Assembly (NCBI RefSeq): GCF_047948215.1
Contig: NC_134465.1
Coordinates: forward strand, 18,558,022-18,622,021
Source of the DNA: Lycorma delicatula
Taxonomy: Eukaryota > Arthropoda > Insecta > Hemiptera > Fulgoridae
DNA length: 64,000 nt
Reading direction: 5' to 3'
In this document: positions 33,298 through 45,356 of the stretch, in pieces
How the letters are laid out: each line of letters begins with the position of its first letter
Numbering within the stretch: the stretch's first letter is position 1
Notes under the pieces: generated by a model
The model's database searches: none
The model's input: the letters and a program-made list of their open reading frames with translations, nothing else
What the model was told of the DNA's origin: nothing
Translations under genes and position numbers: made by a program

Positions 33298-33418
33298 AAA
33301 ATTAGTCCCTTAATTAGTCACCCTTAAGAAATAAATCGGCCACTTCTAACTGAACACCTTTGGAGGTGGAAATACCTTTGGAGTCGGTGCGTTCAGTTAG
33401 AAAAAAGGGAACTAATTT
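33298..33418. repeat. Small nested inverted repeat
   Basis: AAAATTAGTCCCTT (33,298-33,311) pairs with AAGGGAACTAATTT (33,405-33,418). TTCTAACTGAAC (33,344-33,355) pairs with GTTCAGTTAGAA (33,391-33,402). Within the loop CACCTTTGGAGGTG is itself palindromic. It lies directly after the mariner remnant and may be a fold-back or a rearranged end of that element. Confidence 0.85.
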
Positions 33419-34439
33419 GAAAGACATCAGGGATAATCTGTAAGCACTGCCATTTTGAAATTACAAACTCAGTAGTAAACTTTCCACTCGCACTTCCTAC
33501 ATTAAAAAATGTTACAAATTCAAAAGATCGAGTTTTTTACATTGATCGGCTCCCCCGCAACCACTACTTCCCCCAAACTATTTTTTGAGCTATTTGTACT
33601 ACTGCTATGCTTAGAAAGATACAAAAAAATTCGGTTAACAAATAAACAATAAATATAAAAAAATAGCTTTTTCGATTTTTTTTTTTGGAATGGGAAGAAT
33701 TTGGGGAAATTTTTTATTAAATGGTAAGATAAGAATATACGCATGTACAGCTTAATATAAAGTGATTATGTTTGCAAAACATTTCGAAAATTGACCATAA
33801 CCCTCCACTCCCTAGAAATATTGATCTCAAACTTTTGCCAACAAATGACCCCATATATAAAATACTGTATATCAAAATAGGTTAATCCAATCAAACGTTA
33901 TTAAGCGTCAAACAAACACTCACAAGTATATTATTACCTCCCAGGGGTCCCTGGTTCATGAGTCGTCGAGAGGTGCAGATCCAATACTCCATTTTGGCTG
34001 ATTACTATACTTTCCTTCTTGCAGCATCGTTCTAGAGCTATGATGCGGCAAAAGCTGAACAGAGAAGTAAAAAAAATGCACCTAAGTAATACAGTTACGT
34101 AAAATGAGTGTATTTTTTCTAAAATACGATCGTTACTTGAAGTTATCAAGTATTTTAAATAAAATTATTTCCTTCACAGTTTTTCCTAATATTAGTTGAA
34201 ATTATAAAACTATATACTACTCATCAAAGTTTAGAAAGCGTTATAATATAAATACGAAGTAGTTCTACTTGGGATGTCTGGTATAATATTGACGCTGTTA
34301 ATAATGTAGTGGAGGGGAAGGTAAGTTACGATAGGAACGAAGGAGATAGCAAAAAGCCAATCGCTTCGACTCGTGTTGTTAACATAAGAAAACAGACATA
34401 TTCACCGAAACAAGAGCACCTGCGTTTGTGATAATGGTC
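33419..34439. other. No gene seen
   Basis: AT-rich. A CCCCATATATAAAA word near 33,850 resembles the RF-3 core, but the rest does not align convincingly. Confidence 0.35.
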
Positions 34440-34950
34440 TTACTACCTCCCCATTGGCCACGGAGAACTTTCGAGCGTATCTTCACAGGTTTGGGAGGCG
34501 TGCGTTCCCAAATTGTATCTACTGCGGCCTCTTGGATACTCCCGAGCATACATTTTACTGTTGTCCTAGACGGGCGGAGTTGAAGGAAGAGCCTCACTTG
34601 GTGATGTATCCGGCGTGATCCACTCCGTGAATCACGCCGGATAGTGATGAGGTACGAGAACTCCTGAACCTCTTAAGTAGAAGAGGCCGAGTCCTGATGG
34701 GGATGTCCCTTCGGCGATGTCTCCGTTTGAGACATAAACATCAAGACAGAGTCCCGGCTTCTGAAGTCGGGCCCAGGAACGACATAGTCGGGCCTGGTTA
34801 CCCACTCCGGCGGCTTGAGGCAGGCAAGAAGATAAGAAAGATCCAACCGGTGGGCCGGCCTGTCATATCGGTAGGTGGGAAGGACCGTTAAAATTTTATG
34901 GACAGTCCCCTGGGCTAAATTATACTTGATTGTAGGTCCGACCTAGGGAA
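34440..34950 (+). mobile_element. R1-like LINE C-terminal and 3' UTR remnant
   Basis: A GC-rich island. The forward translation contains RRAFPNCIYCGLLDTPEHTF followed by YCCPRRAELKEE (34,495-34,580). The pattern CxxC-x7-8-H-x4-C is the C-terminal zinc-knuckle-like motif of R1/Jockey-type LINEs ('CPYC----T-EHTLF-CP'). After a stop a second open piece (34,620-34,890) runs through EVRELLNLLSRRGR, similar to the tail of these proteins. The rest is a GC-rich 3' untranslated-like part. Polymerase and endonuclease domains are absent. Confidence 0.72.
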
Positions 34951-36080
34951 GAAGGTATATAAAAAAAAAATCTCACCACTGTTCTGGCAATTCATCTCCA
35001 TCTTCTAGTGTTAGTAAAATATAATTTTTACAACTAAAAAAACTCTTATTCTTATTGAGTCTGAAACCATTTATTTCTAAAGTCACGATTTTTAAAGCAC
35101 AGAATATCTATTTTTAATCCTGTTTTTTATAATATCAAAGGCAACCCGATATGAGTAATGAAATCACGTGCCGAAACAATTTTACAGTCTAACAATCACC
35201 TACTGTCAGACTAATGGAAATCGGGAAAATAAGAAATGAAACTGATATCGGTTGTTTTCTTTACTAAACAGTATTATAATGCTGCATAAAAGAACGTCAA
35301 ACAGTCGGAAATATTTAATTTAAGAAACGATAATATCAGTTAACCTGAGAGAATAGTTGTTTAATATAAGTCGTTAATCTAATCGAAACCAATTCTGAAG
35401 AGTGCAGCTTCTGCCTCGGGGATTTTATATAAATTACAATTATAAGAACGACTGGTAAAGGCAATACAAAGAAAAGAATTACCTTTCCTGTTGCACGTTG
35501 TCTCAGCTAAATAAGGTATCTCTTTCATATTTCAACATATAATACGTTACTTTACAAAACAAAACTTTAGAAATTCTTAAACAAAACAACACATCAAACA
35601 TATTAACATTTGTGTCACTTACAGGAGTAGAATAACAACGGAGAATTTGGTTGATTTACCTCACCTCTTACAGTTATGCCGAACTAAGTTAAACTTAGCA
35701 CTTCAATTGTTTACCGTCAAACTTATCCAAAACTTAACGTAACCTTACCGTACGAGTATTCCCTAAGGAATATATTATGAATCTTTTATCAATCTGAAAT
35801 TCAGATGATCTAACTTTAACAAATTAATAGTAATAACAATACTATATAATTTAAATACGTATCTAAAAATAAAGTGATAATTTTAGAACTTCATCCGTAA
35901 TGCGTATGTTAAAATTTTCCAAATGCCGACGTTTTTGGACTAGTCATCTATTAATGGATCGCTAGATTTGAATTCGTTTCGTTTTAAATTGTTTGCAAAG
36001 AATATTTGAAAATGCGTTTCATTTTTTCCATCATTATTACTTAATACTGTAATTTTTTAATGTAACGATATAATATCCTT
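34951..36080. other. AT-rich sequence, no gene seen
   Basis: No element recognised across about 1.1 kb. Confidence 0.4.
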
Positions 36081-37540
36081 ACTAACATCCCAATCACGGC
36101 TTCTCATACGCTATATAGTTACTTGCTTTTCCTGTCGCGGTCAGGAAACGTTTAGCCTGGCAGGGCTTGACCTTCCCGTCTAGCCAGGACTCTTCCTCTG
36201 GACCACTCCTCTGTGTTCATTAAACTCATGAAGTGAAAATAATAATGTTAAAAAAAATTAAAGGCTGTTCAATTTATAAAAATTTTAAGTTCATTGTAAT
36301 TTCTTTAGAGCAACAGTTTGGAAAGTACAGGACCCATTAAATTGGTTTTTAGATTTCCAGTCGCGGCTTCGCTCGTGAAATACATAATGAGGATTAAAAA
36401 CATAAATTACCATCGTAATGTTACTAAATCTCATAAAAAATTACTAATAGCGAGGGAGGAGGGCATAAAACGTTAAAAATGTAAAAAAAAAAACAATTTA
36501 TGGTTGTTTACCTCTTAAAATATTAAAATTCCAAAAACCAAAAATAGATTTTAGATATTCATCTCAAGAGTATATGAAAAACCAAATCGAGTGAATATCT
36601 CATTTAGTATAGTCGTAAATGGGAAAATTTGCAATCATTGTTCCAAAGTTTTTTACCCTTTTTCACCCCTTTCAAGGTCGAATCTCAAAAATATCTAGAA
36701 ACTGGTTTATATATATTCACAAGAAGATTACACGCACCAAAAATCAAGTTGATATCTTCATTTCTCGCCGAGAAATTAAAAATAACTGCGTTTCAAAGAA
36801 AAAATTCAAAATCCATCTTAAACCTTTAAACTCGGAATTTCAAAAACTGTAAAAATAACTTTTTAGATAATCACATGAAGACGACGTAAACCAAAAATCA
36901 AGTTAACATTTTTATTTGTTACCAAGAGATTTAAAAAAAATAATAAACTTCAGTATTACTCAATTTCAAACATTTAATCTCTTAATTAAAAAAAAATCTT
37001 TTCTTAGTGTTCATTTTCATATTTTTATTAATTTTTATTTTTCTTTGAATTTTTACCTAGGATTAATTTCATTTTCAATTATATCACTGTATTCTTGTAT
37101 TGTATTTACGGTTCTGATTTACTCAATCTGTATGTATGTATGTAAAACTTGTGACTAGCTGAAATTTTAGTAGTGCAAGACTTGTATCGTGTAATTATTT
37201 TTATATTCACTTGGAAATCCACACTTGACCATTATTCAATAAATAGTTAGTTTATTATTTTGCTCGTTGAAAAATAATGGATGGTAACCTCCGATACAGT
37301 TATTACTACAGGGGGTAGACTTTGTGGAACTAGGTAGTTCCACAAGATTATGTAATAATTTTTTACTTTTATTATTTTATATTGTTCGGTTGTATGTCTA
37401 CTAAGCTTACGTATTAAGAATTTATAACCCACACCGTAAGAACATGTACACAAATTTTTATCAATTTATCTTCAACAGTTTTTGCTGGGGGTTGATGAAT
37501 CAGTCGGTCGGTCAGGACAAGCTGCTCTATAGGTATATAC
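36081..37540 (-). mobile_element. Helitron-like non-autonomous element, family 2
   Basis: It is similar in the same orientation to 49,224-50,252. Shared blocks are CGCTATAT, TTGTAATTTCTTTAGAGCAA, CAGTTTGGAAAGTACA, the GACCCATTAAA block and a row of AAAATC-AGTTGATATCTTCA words. The right end (GTTGATGAATCAGTCGGTCG then GTCAGGACAAG), read in reverse, has the look of Helitron 5' termini. The left end corresponds to the 3' terminus but has lost the CTAG. No helicase or Rep coding is visible. Open frames within are low-complexity. Sequence at 37,140-37,490 is not shared and may be an insertion. Confidence 0.6.
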
Positions 37541-37639
37541 CTGTAATATTTTGATATTAAAGTATTTTCGCGCAGAAATTCATGATTAATTGGAAACCGT
37601 AGGATAAAAAGTATATATATATATTTCTACGAATCACAC

Positions 37640-38440
37640 GTTAAGTTTATACTTCTTTTGCCATATCCGCTCAGCGAACGCTGACTATCATAATCTTTTG
37701 GATTCCTTCGCCAGCCTGGAACACGTTTTTCCTGGTATCTTTCCGTGGATAACTAGACGTAACATGGAGTATTTATCTGGTGTCTCATGATACGGCCAAA
37801 ATAAGATAATTTCCAGATTTTGACTCTTCGCACAATCTCTGATTCCTTTTTCATCCAAATTAGCCTGCCATTTGTTACTTTGTCTGTCCAACACACTTTC
37901 AGAAGACTTCTGTAAGAACACACCTAGAAGGCCTCTAGTTTTTTAATAGGTTTTTAGTGAGAATCCAGGATTCCAACCCCCTTACAACAGGATTGAGAAC
38001 GCGTAGCATCTTAGTATTCTTTTACACAGGCCTGATGACACGAGCAAATTCTTAAGGCCTTCTCAGTTCTGCTCATTATTTCCCGACTGTGATCCCACGT
38101 TCATCAACACTACTCCCAAATACATGCAGTACTCGCCGCCTGTAAAATGACTCCACTCACCCGATCACTTGTACTTAATCTTTCTACTGTCACTCTGAAT
38201 TCATGCTTCTCACGTACCGTAACAACTCGATCTAAGAGTATTTGAAAATCCTCTTGAGACACCAACAATAACACAGTGTTATCAGCATATCGATTGCTAT
38301 CGACTGGAACACCGTTGAGCTTTACCTCCCTATCGATCTGTCAAGGATACAATTTATCAAACTTTATTTCGTTAATTTCACATTTATGTTTCATACGAAC
38401 CGTTTTATCATAAATGAACAAGATATTTTACATGTCCACC
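37640..38440 (-). pseudogene. LINE reverse transcriptase remnant
   Basis: Reverse-strand reading gives RYADNTVLLLVSQEDFQILL near 38,260-38,300. This is polymerase motif C with the second Asp of 'YADD' changed to Asn, and it continues VVTVREKHEFRVTVERLS. Lower down, HETPDKYSMLRLVIHGKIPG and KTCSRLAKE (37,700-37,800) match the usual 'GHIMRN-KY-LLQLIIEGKI-GKRS-GR' block of the C-terminal region. Frames are interrupted repeatedly. A separate family from the 14.4 kb LINE. Confidence 0.78.
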
Positions 38441-38484
38441 CAAATTTTAAATAAAAATGTAACAAAAATTTTATTTAATAATTC

Positions 38485-38995
38485 TTCTAAGAACATGCAT
38501 AAATAAAAGACGACTTACTGACGGGGGAGAATGGAGACTCATACCAAACCAAGAGGTATATAAAAACGTAGAACCGGCTCTGAACTACTTTACAAAGAAA
38601 AGAATCTTCTTCTTTGGACACATAATAAGAACAGAACCGAACAGGCTCGTAGGAAACCGGTCGAGAAATACTGGAAAACGTCCAAAACACCGACTTGGAT
38701 AACAGAAATTAAACAAGATATGCAAGAACTAGAAATTACAATAGGAGATTTACGAAACAAAACTGACAATATAAAAATATTAAAAGAAGCAAATTTCAGA
38801 TTTAAAATTAAAGAAAAGAAAATAAAAAAAAATAAGGGTTTGTTATAAGAACTCAAAAAAGCAAGATCTGACAGAACGAAGAAGTATAGGGAAGCAATCA
38901 AGAAAAAAATGAAAAGAAAAGAGGAACCAAAGTTGACTAAAGTGTGGTCCATTATGACCTCAAAAAAAAAACTACCGAAGAAGAAGCTGTTTTAA
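38485..38995 (+). pseudogene. LINE C-terminal fragment
   Basis: The forward strand encodes LTGENGDSYQTKRYIK in one frame and, in the frame matching LINE relatives, GEWRLIPNQEVYKNVEPALN and YFTKKRIFFFGHIIRTEPNR. The latter is the 'R--N-ELY--IE---D-IRKRRL-FYGHL-RM---RL' block found at the end of some insect LINEs. PTWITEIKQDMQEL and RNKTDNIKILKEANFRF continue it after a frameshift. It lies tail to tail with the minus-strand LINE at 37.6-38.4 kb. Coding is broken. Confidence 0.72.
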
Positions 38996-39544
38996 AATAT
39001 CGATGTGTTTTGTATTATAGACTAACAAATAAAATTTAGATTAAATATAATTTTCAGCTACTAATACGTTTGGGTTTTAACCAAAACTATTAGCGTTCAA
39101 TGAATTAGCAAAAAAAGTGGTAGTGTGCAGTAGCACTTACCAAAATCATTAAAGAAAATAACAAATAAACACTACACAAAAATGTCAATGTCAAACGTTA
39201 TTACGTACAAACTGTATTTATTAAATCTAAAAAATCAATCTAATCTATTTTTTCTTCATTCTAAATCGTTTAAAATGTACTATAGAGTTGGATGAACCTG
39301 TTTGGGTGGTTTTAACGGATTATTGTTTGGCCCCAGTCTTTCCTGGAATTCCGAGTACTTAAAATAACTACCAGCCTTTGTAATACAGCAATGGAACTTG
39401 TAGTGTACGTACCGTATATAATTACTGAATTGTACGTATGCCGTTTTAGTATTGTAAAACTTTATACGATCCTCAAAGAAAACTCTCACGTAATCTTATA
39501 CTGGTATTAAAAAAGAAGGTTTTCATAAAATTTTAAGACCTAAT
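38996..39544. other. No gene seen
   Basis: AT-rich; a minus-strand frame at 39,280-39,489 has no known domain. Part may be eroded 5' sequence of the following transposase. Confidence 0.35.
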
Positions 39545-40060
39545 AAACTTCATCACAAACTTTCTATATGAATTAACTGATAAACCCAGGTAAGAAGTAC
39601 ATTTTTATGAAGGTACAAGGAAAAGTGTAAAACAAATGAAGGATTTGAAAATTTAATCGTTTGCTCGGATGAAGCAACTTTTAAGAGTAATGCAATTAAT
39701 AGACAAAACAGTGTTTATTGGAGTAATGCAAATCCACACAAAATTATTCAGAAACCAGGAAATTTACCAGGCCTAACAGTGAGATATGATTTATCTTCTA
39801 CAGGGATTATTGGACAATTCTTCACTGAGGGAACTGTCACTTGAGGGTATCTCTTACTTAAAAATGCTACAAAAAACCATTATCCCTGCTTTACATAACC
39901 TTTTTTATCGATGAAAAGATGCACTACTTTCAACAAGATAGGGCTCCACCAACAATCATCATGACGTGATGGAATTTCTTGACAACACCTTTCTTGAGCG
40001 ATGGGTAGGAACATACGGCTGTGTATTAAACCACTGCCATAGGTATATTGACGTTAACGA
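39545..40060 (+). mobile_element. Degenerate mariner-like transposase remnant
   Basis: FICSDEATFKSNAINRQNSV and YWSNANPHKIIQKPG (from about 39,657) contain the first catalytic Asp and the 'VN-QN--YW--ENPH' block. LPGLTVRYDLSSTGIIGQFF and TEGTVT continue into the strand before the second Asp. FQQDRAPPT (about 39,929) retains that Asp, and a shifted frame then gives FLTTPFLSDG. The third Asp block is not readable. At least three frameshifts and a stop at about 39,842. The closest layout is to the copies at 9.2 and 15.8 kb. Confidence 0.85.
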
Positions 40061-40092
40061 TGATCATTTGGAATATTCATAAGTTTAAGTAA

Positions 40093-40822
40093 AAAAATCT
40101 GATGTGGACACCACATGACTTCCTTGTACGCCTATTAAATTACTATACACATTTAAAAAAAATTAAAAGTACGTAAGATTTTATTTCAGTAATAACTTCC
40201 GATATTTTTTTTGTTTATTGTCATTATTGAATTATTATTTATTGTAAATTTTCTTTTTTTACAATCGAGAAGTTAATAATTATTAATAAATCAATATATT
40301 TAAATTATTAAAAAAAAGTTAAAAAAAGGGAGGTGAAGTCGGATTTCAACCGATGTGCCTTCCCCTTGTAAGATCAAAATATTTCATTAATTAAAATGTT
40401 ATTTGGCTACAACTCTGGAACCGATGAAAATAAGAACCATTTATGATATACTGTCGAAAAGCTCACAATGAGGGCTTATAAGAAGAAATCCAAGAAAAAA
40501 ATTAAGTACAAAATCCAAATTTTTTTTAAATTTGGGCATTTTTTGAAACTTTTGGTCCAGTTGCTGCAATCAAAAGGGGAAGTTCACAACTAGACGTTAC
40601 AACAGTCCTAAATCCAAATTTATATATTAAATATCCAACGGCTAATCGTTTTTGAGTTAAGTGAAATACATACGCACATACGTACGTACGTACGTACACA
40701 CGCCACGCCAAAACTAGACATAATGGATTCAAGGATGATCAAAATGGATATCTCCGTTGAAATCTGAAAACAGAGATTTTTCGCGATCGCAATACTTCCT
40801 TTACTTCGGACAAGTAAAACCA
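40093..40822 (+). repeat. RF-1 repeat, full-length copy
   Basis: This is the reference copy of the family. It starts GATGTGGACACCACATGACT followed by TCCTTGTACG and ends ATACTTCCTTTACTTCGGAC. Internal landmarks are TTATTTCAGTAATAACTTC, GATTTCAACCGATGTGCC, CTGGAACCGATGAAAATAAG, TTGGTCCAGTTGCTGCAATC and AAACTAGACATAATGGATTC. The ACTTCCTTGTACG near the left end is inverted at the right end of better-preserved copies (CGTACAAGGAAGT). It encodes no protein. The length of about 0.73 kb and the terminal inverted repeats suggest a non-autonomous DNA transposon, but no target duplication was identified. Confidence 0.85.
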
Positions 40823-42079
40823 ATACACGCATTATCTTTCGTTTAATAAAACGTAACTGTTCAAATTGAATATACATTTCTAAATGAATATATATTTATG
40901 AGTATTTTTTTAATTTCCCTATCTTATATTTTAGTTATTTTACAGAGAAATGTATCAACGAGTCTAACAGGTAAGTATTTTATTGTGTTATGTTCCTCTA
41001 TGTAGTATTTAAATTTCACGAATTTTTGTTACGTCGTTTGGTATTTAACTAACCGAACGTAAATAGAAAAAAGATCCATTAAAAGAAAAAAAAAATATTA
41101 ATAAATTTTTATTTTATCTTCCTTCCATATATATATATGTAACAATAATTTTAAAGTCCAGTACCGATGACTTTATAAGTCTTAAGAACTATTACAAAAA
41201 TCATAAATTAATTTTAATCTGTTTATATTTAGGGGTTCCGGTACCTTCATAATAATCATTAAAAATGAATTATTTTTATGCTACTTCATTCTGCGTAATT
41301 CTAGCTTTAAAATAAGCTAAATGTTACGGCTGTGTCTTAATTCAAAGTCGAAAAAATTTCATTTCTTGAAGTGGCTGTAAGCGTCAGAAAAGTTATCTAC
41401 GAACGGTTCCTCAATCTTTAAATGTTTGCAATGTTGAATATGTTGGAGACGGAAATTCAAAACCTTTTAATATTTTCCACGACAAAAATATTTATGCCGA
41501 TTCCTGTAACCAAACTGAATGCATTGGCCACGTATGTAAGCGCACCAGCAGTCATTTGGGGCGATGAAAAGCAGTCTTTGTCATGTAGTAAACCGACAGA
41601 TTTTGCTATTCTTTCTTAACAAAAAATATAATGAATTAGGTATTAGAAGAAATGACAATGTTGAAAGTTAAAAAAATTATATTTTGGCTATGTATTTTTT
41701 TCATGTTAGCTCTTCCAATGACGATCTAAAACATACGTTGTGTTTAAAAGACGAATGAACGTGGTGCAATTTGTAAAAGCAAATTTATTAGCGTAATCAG
41801 CATTTTCACCTTCCAAGCGCTGTTATGCATAACACGAAACCTATTCAACGATTTAAATAATGACATTTTTTTTAAAAAAGTGTTTACATAAGAGCACTCG
41901 GAATCATAATGAATCGGTTAATTGCATTATCTGGTATGAGCTACAAAAAGTAACATTTGTTGCAATAACATCCCTGATTTTGCTGTTAATGAATCAATTT
42001 GCAGTTTTAATAAGGTGTTATGAAATATTTGGTAATTCAAGAAATTTGTCCGAAACATGGAAGGATTTGTGATACAAAT
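40823..42079. other. AT-rich sequence, no gene seen
   Basis: A 65-codon frame at 41,422-41,619 is less AT-rich than its surroundings and has no recognised domain. A partial exon or old repeat cannot be excluded. Nothing else is recognised. Confidence 0.35.
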
Positions 42080-42945
42080 GTAAGACTATGTATTTACATG
42101 TATGAAATGTACCTTACTAAATGTATTTGTAAGACAATGAAGGCTCTTAATACGGAAGGCGTGCACACAGTAAGCAATGAATGAATTTCAACGACAGGCA
42201 ACACAAATAACAAAAACTGCTAAGGGAAGAATGGAAGAGGTAAAGGAAGCAAAGAATATTCAAGTAGATCCTTCTTATCGATCAGATTGTTACTAATAAG
42301 GCAATTCCAATTAAAATTTAATTGAATTTTTCTAAAAGTTTGATTTTTTCTGGTCGCACAACGAGGTGTCTTTATCAGCGCCCGGACACAAAATTGCAAT
42401 AGCAAACAATTAACAATCAAAATTTATCATAAAAATTAAACGTATCTAAAACACCTATAGAGTATGCTAAATGCAAAATAAAACCGTAATGAAGACAATA
42501 TTAAAATGCGCATAAATGCCACACATGGGCGAAACATATTACAGAAAAAATCAAATATGTAAATATAGATACACGACCTTAAGAAACGACAAGACATTAG
42601 ATAATATCGCAGTATTGTTCGCTAATATATTACCGATTTTAGCCCGTAATTTAAATTTCCGATGTAATGCCGCATTACAGGTATAATCCACAAGTATGTG
42701 GTACACCGTCAGACGCGTGCCGCAGAGAACATAAAAAGGTGCATCGAACCGAGTCATGAGATGTCCATGAGTGAATCTATTATACCCTATTCGCAAACGA
42801 GCATTCCTGGATGAAAAGCCTCACGGTGATATAGTGTAATTAACTAAACGAATTTTATTGTCGATGTAGCATTCATTTTGCCACTCATCACGAACAACCC
42901 TCTTCAAACAACAGACAAGATCGTCAAAAATAACGCGATTTTTTC
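42080..42945 (-). mobile_element. Jockey-like LINE C-terminus with 3' UTR
   Basis: The reverse strand reads VCCLKRVVRDEWQNECYIDN (about 42,915), then RIGYNRFTHGHLMTRFDAP, FYVLCGTRLTVYHILVDYTC and NAALHRKFKLRAKIGNIL (42,620-42,796). This is the RNase H-terminal/zinc-like 'RIGHSR-THGHLM----PP-C--C---LTV-HIL--C' block that closes Jockey-type LINE proteins. The normal zinc-site cysteines are partly lost. Downstream, at about 42,340-42,395, is the GCGCCCGGACACAAAATTGC string shared in reverse with 431-460, the family 3' untranslated region. Polymerase and endonuclease parts are missing. Confidence 0.82.
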
Positions 42946-44239
42946 AGCTTTTTGATCCCTTTTTCTGAAAAACTACTGAAGCGATTTCTTCAATTTTTTA
43001 CACTTACTTATGCGTAACATAAATTATTTGGAAATTAATCGTTTTTAAAAATACTGACTATTAGTTATTTTAAAAACTAATAATCTTGAAAAAAGATCAT
43101 AAAAAAAAAAACAAAAATTAATACAAGAAATTTAAAAAAAAATTATAGCTATCATTTTAGAGTTTCAGTAATTTATAAAGAACGTATAAAATAAGCACAA
43201 AAAATGTCAACCGCTTAGCTTCAGTAGTTTCTGAAAAACAGGAACATAAAGTTTGCCATTTTAACACTAAAAGTATAGGAGGTACCAGACTCCCTTAAGA
43301 AATGTTTAAAGGAAATTCAAATGGAGTTATAATCCGATCCTTTGGTTTTTGTAGCAGTTATTGAATAATACGTCCATATACAATAGTAAAAACTTTTAAT
43401 GATCGTAATCATTAAAGAAAAAAGTAATTAACTTAAGAAAGTAGGAAAAGCAAAGAAAAATGTACGAGCTAAATAAAAAGAAATCAATATGAAAATAAGT
43501 AAAATAAAAAAGGAAAAGAACGGTATAAATTTTCTATTCATAATCGTTCAATATAAAACGATATATAAACGTTTAAAGTTAGTTATTCAAAGATTTTATT
43601 CATTTGATTTCGTATCATTCAAATAAGTTTTTTAAAAGTTTCTATTTCATTTCAACTTTATTATTTTCTATATTCTCTTATTCTTTCTTTCCTTTCTATT
43701 TTTTTTAATTTAAACTTTATTCTTTTTTCTAACAAAAGAAGGAAGAATAATAATTATTAAAATAAAAATTATTATATTTATTAAAACGAAAAAAAAGAAG
43801 ATAATTAAGGAGAAAACGTATTAATAGATATGAGGTATTAATAATCCATTTGCTTATTTTCTATTCTAGTAATTAAATATAATTATAAAATATATATATA
43901 TATATATATATAAATTATTCACGAAGAATGTAGCAACTTTCAGGACATGATTTCCAGGTGAAAATAATTATGATTTATTACATGAAGCAATGTTCACGTA
44001 ATAAAATATAACTATAGCTGTCATTAACGAGTGTCGGCTGGCGAAAAATTTCCCGGTGATTACTGCGCTTTCGTTACTGCTGTAATTCTTGTGATCCAAG
44101 ATAACAGGAAAATTTTGTGATTTTTATAGGAATCTGACGAGAATCGAAAAAAATAGGTCTCTATTATATTTTTAGTTGTTTTTTGAGAAATCTAAGGTAA
44201 AAATAAGGTTGCAAAGCACACTATTATTATTTTTTTTTG
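42946..44239. other. AT-rich sequence, no gene seen
   Basis: Low-complexity A/T runs, including (AT)n at 43,890-43,911; no gene. Confidence 0.4.
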
Positions 44240-44660
44240 TTTCCGTAATGGGAGGAAAAAGCTCTGCCAGAGCCGCACTCATCAGGCCCGCACTGACGGT
44301 AGTGGGGGCTGTCACCCGCTAAAAAACCTCCCCTCTTATCATGCATGGGCCGGGTCTAAGACATATGTTATGTACAGTCCCTACATGATCACACCCAGGC
44401 AATCTACAACCCGAATCCGGATGACCTGAAGGCTTCCCCAGGGGCGATCGACGAGGGCCGACTCCGAGGAAGCCCCGCCACCAACCCCCTACAAGCTCGC
44501 CTCCCTTCGTCACCCGTCATCGAGCTTCAAGTCCCTATCGATCCGCATCTGCTCAGCCTGTCGTCGCCTCTCCTTATTTGCCTTCTCTCCTATCATTAAT
44601 GTGATCGTAGTCGAGGTACATTCCCGTCCTTCGCTATAACTGATGCCGCCTCGGCGATAT
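44240..44660 (-). other. GC-rich island, probable R1-like LINE part
   Basis: It contrasts sharply in GC with its surroundings. The reverse strand shows PAEAASVIAKDGN and KANKERRRQAEQMRIDRDLK near its start, a charged coil-like stretch. A GC-rich non-coding section with paired motifs follows (GGGTGACAGCCCCCACTACC, GTCAGTGCGGGCC). This layout resembles the 3' end of R1-type LINEs, but no catalytic motif is visible. The open frame at 44,319-44,513 is probably chance. Confidence 0.4.
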
Positions 44661-45000
44661 TTTTATTGTTGGCGTGAAATAACTTTGTTAAATTGGTAAT
44701 CGTAAACGCAAAAAAGTTTTAAACCAAAAAACTTGCACAGAAGTTGATTCTGAGCAAAATGGTATGAATAAAGACTACAGAAACTAAACGGTTTTATTCT
44801 TACACAAACAAAACAAACTGAAGTCCACTAAGATTTTTGATAACCATTATTAAAATCAAAACACGGAAGAAGTTCGTCGTCTGATAAAAAGGCTTTTCTT
44901 GACGTTGAAGTGCAGATCCATTTTTTTACTTTCTTCCTTCAATCTTTTAATCGCAGTTTTTTTTAATTTATTTAATCCCTTGAGAGCAACCGGTAACCGT
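44661..45000. other. No gene seen
   Basis: AT-rich spacer between two GC-rich islands. The islands may be parts of one element split by later insertion. Confidence 0.3.
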
Positions 45001-45356
45001 CTAGAAGACGTTACTTCGGTCAGTCCCAAGTGACGTGGCTGAAGACTAGCCTCCCTCCCTTAGTGCAGCTTGAAGCTGATCTCCCGACGGGGTCCCTCTT
45101 GGATCATTGAGACATCACGACATCCCTCCCGCTTGCCTTGGTGAATCTCCCCAAGAGGGCTACCCTTCCATTCCCTATCGCCTAGTCTGGGTCGGGGTAT
45201 GTACCCAACGCATACCCCCCGGAATTGCACGCCCACCTCACAAACCTCGATGGGTCCTAAATGCGTCATTAGAACGTCCTGATCCAACCATCTGCTGGAC
45301 CCGAACGCCCTCAGCAAAGAGGCTGCCTCCCAGGTCCTGAACGTGTCCACGATTCT
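45001..45356 (-). other. GC-rich island, unidentified
   Basis: Both strands are open for 77-96 codons, which follows from the high GC content. The reverse frame contains VCVGYIPRPRLGDREWKGS and EIHQGKREGCRDVSMIQEGP, with no domain I can name. It ends where a SINE-B begins. The composition matches the R1-like islands at 10.4, 34.4 and 44.3 kb, so an R1-type LINE origin is the best guess. Confidence 0.35.
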
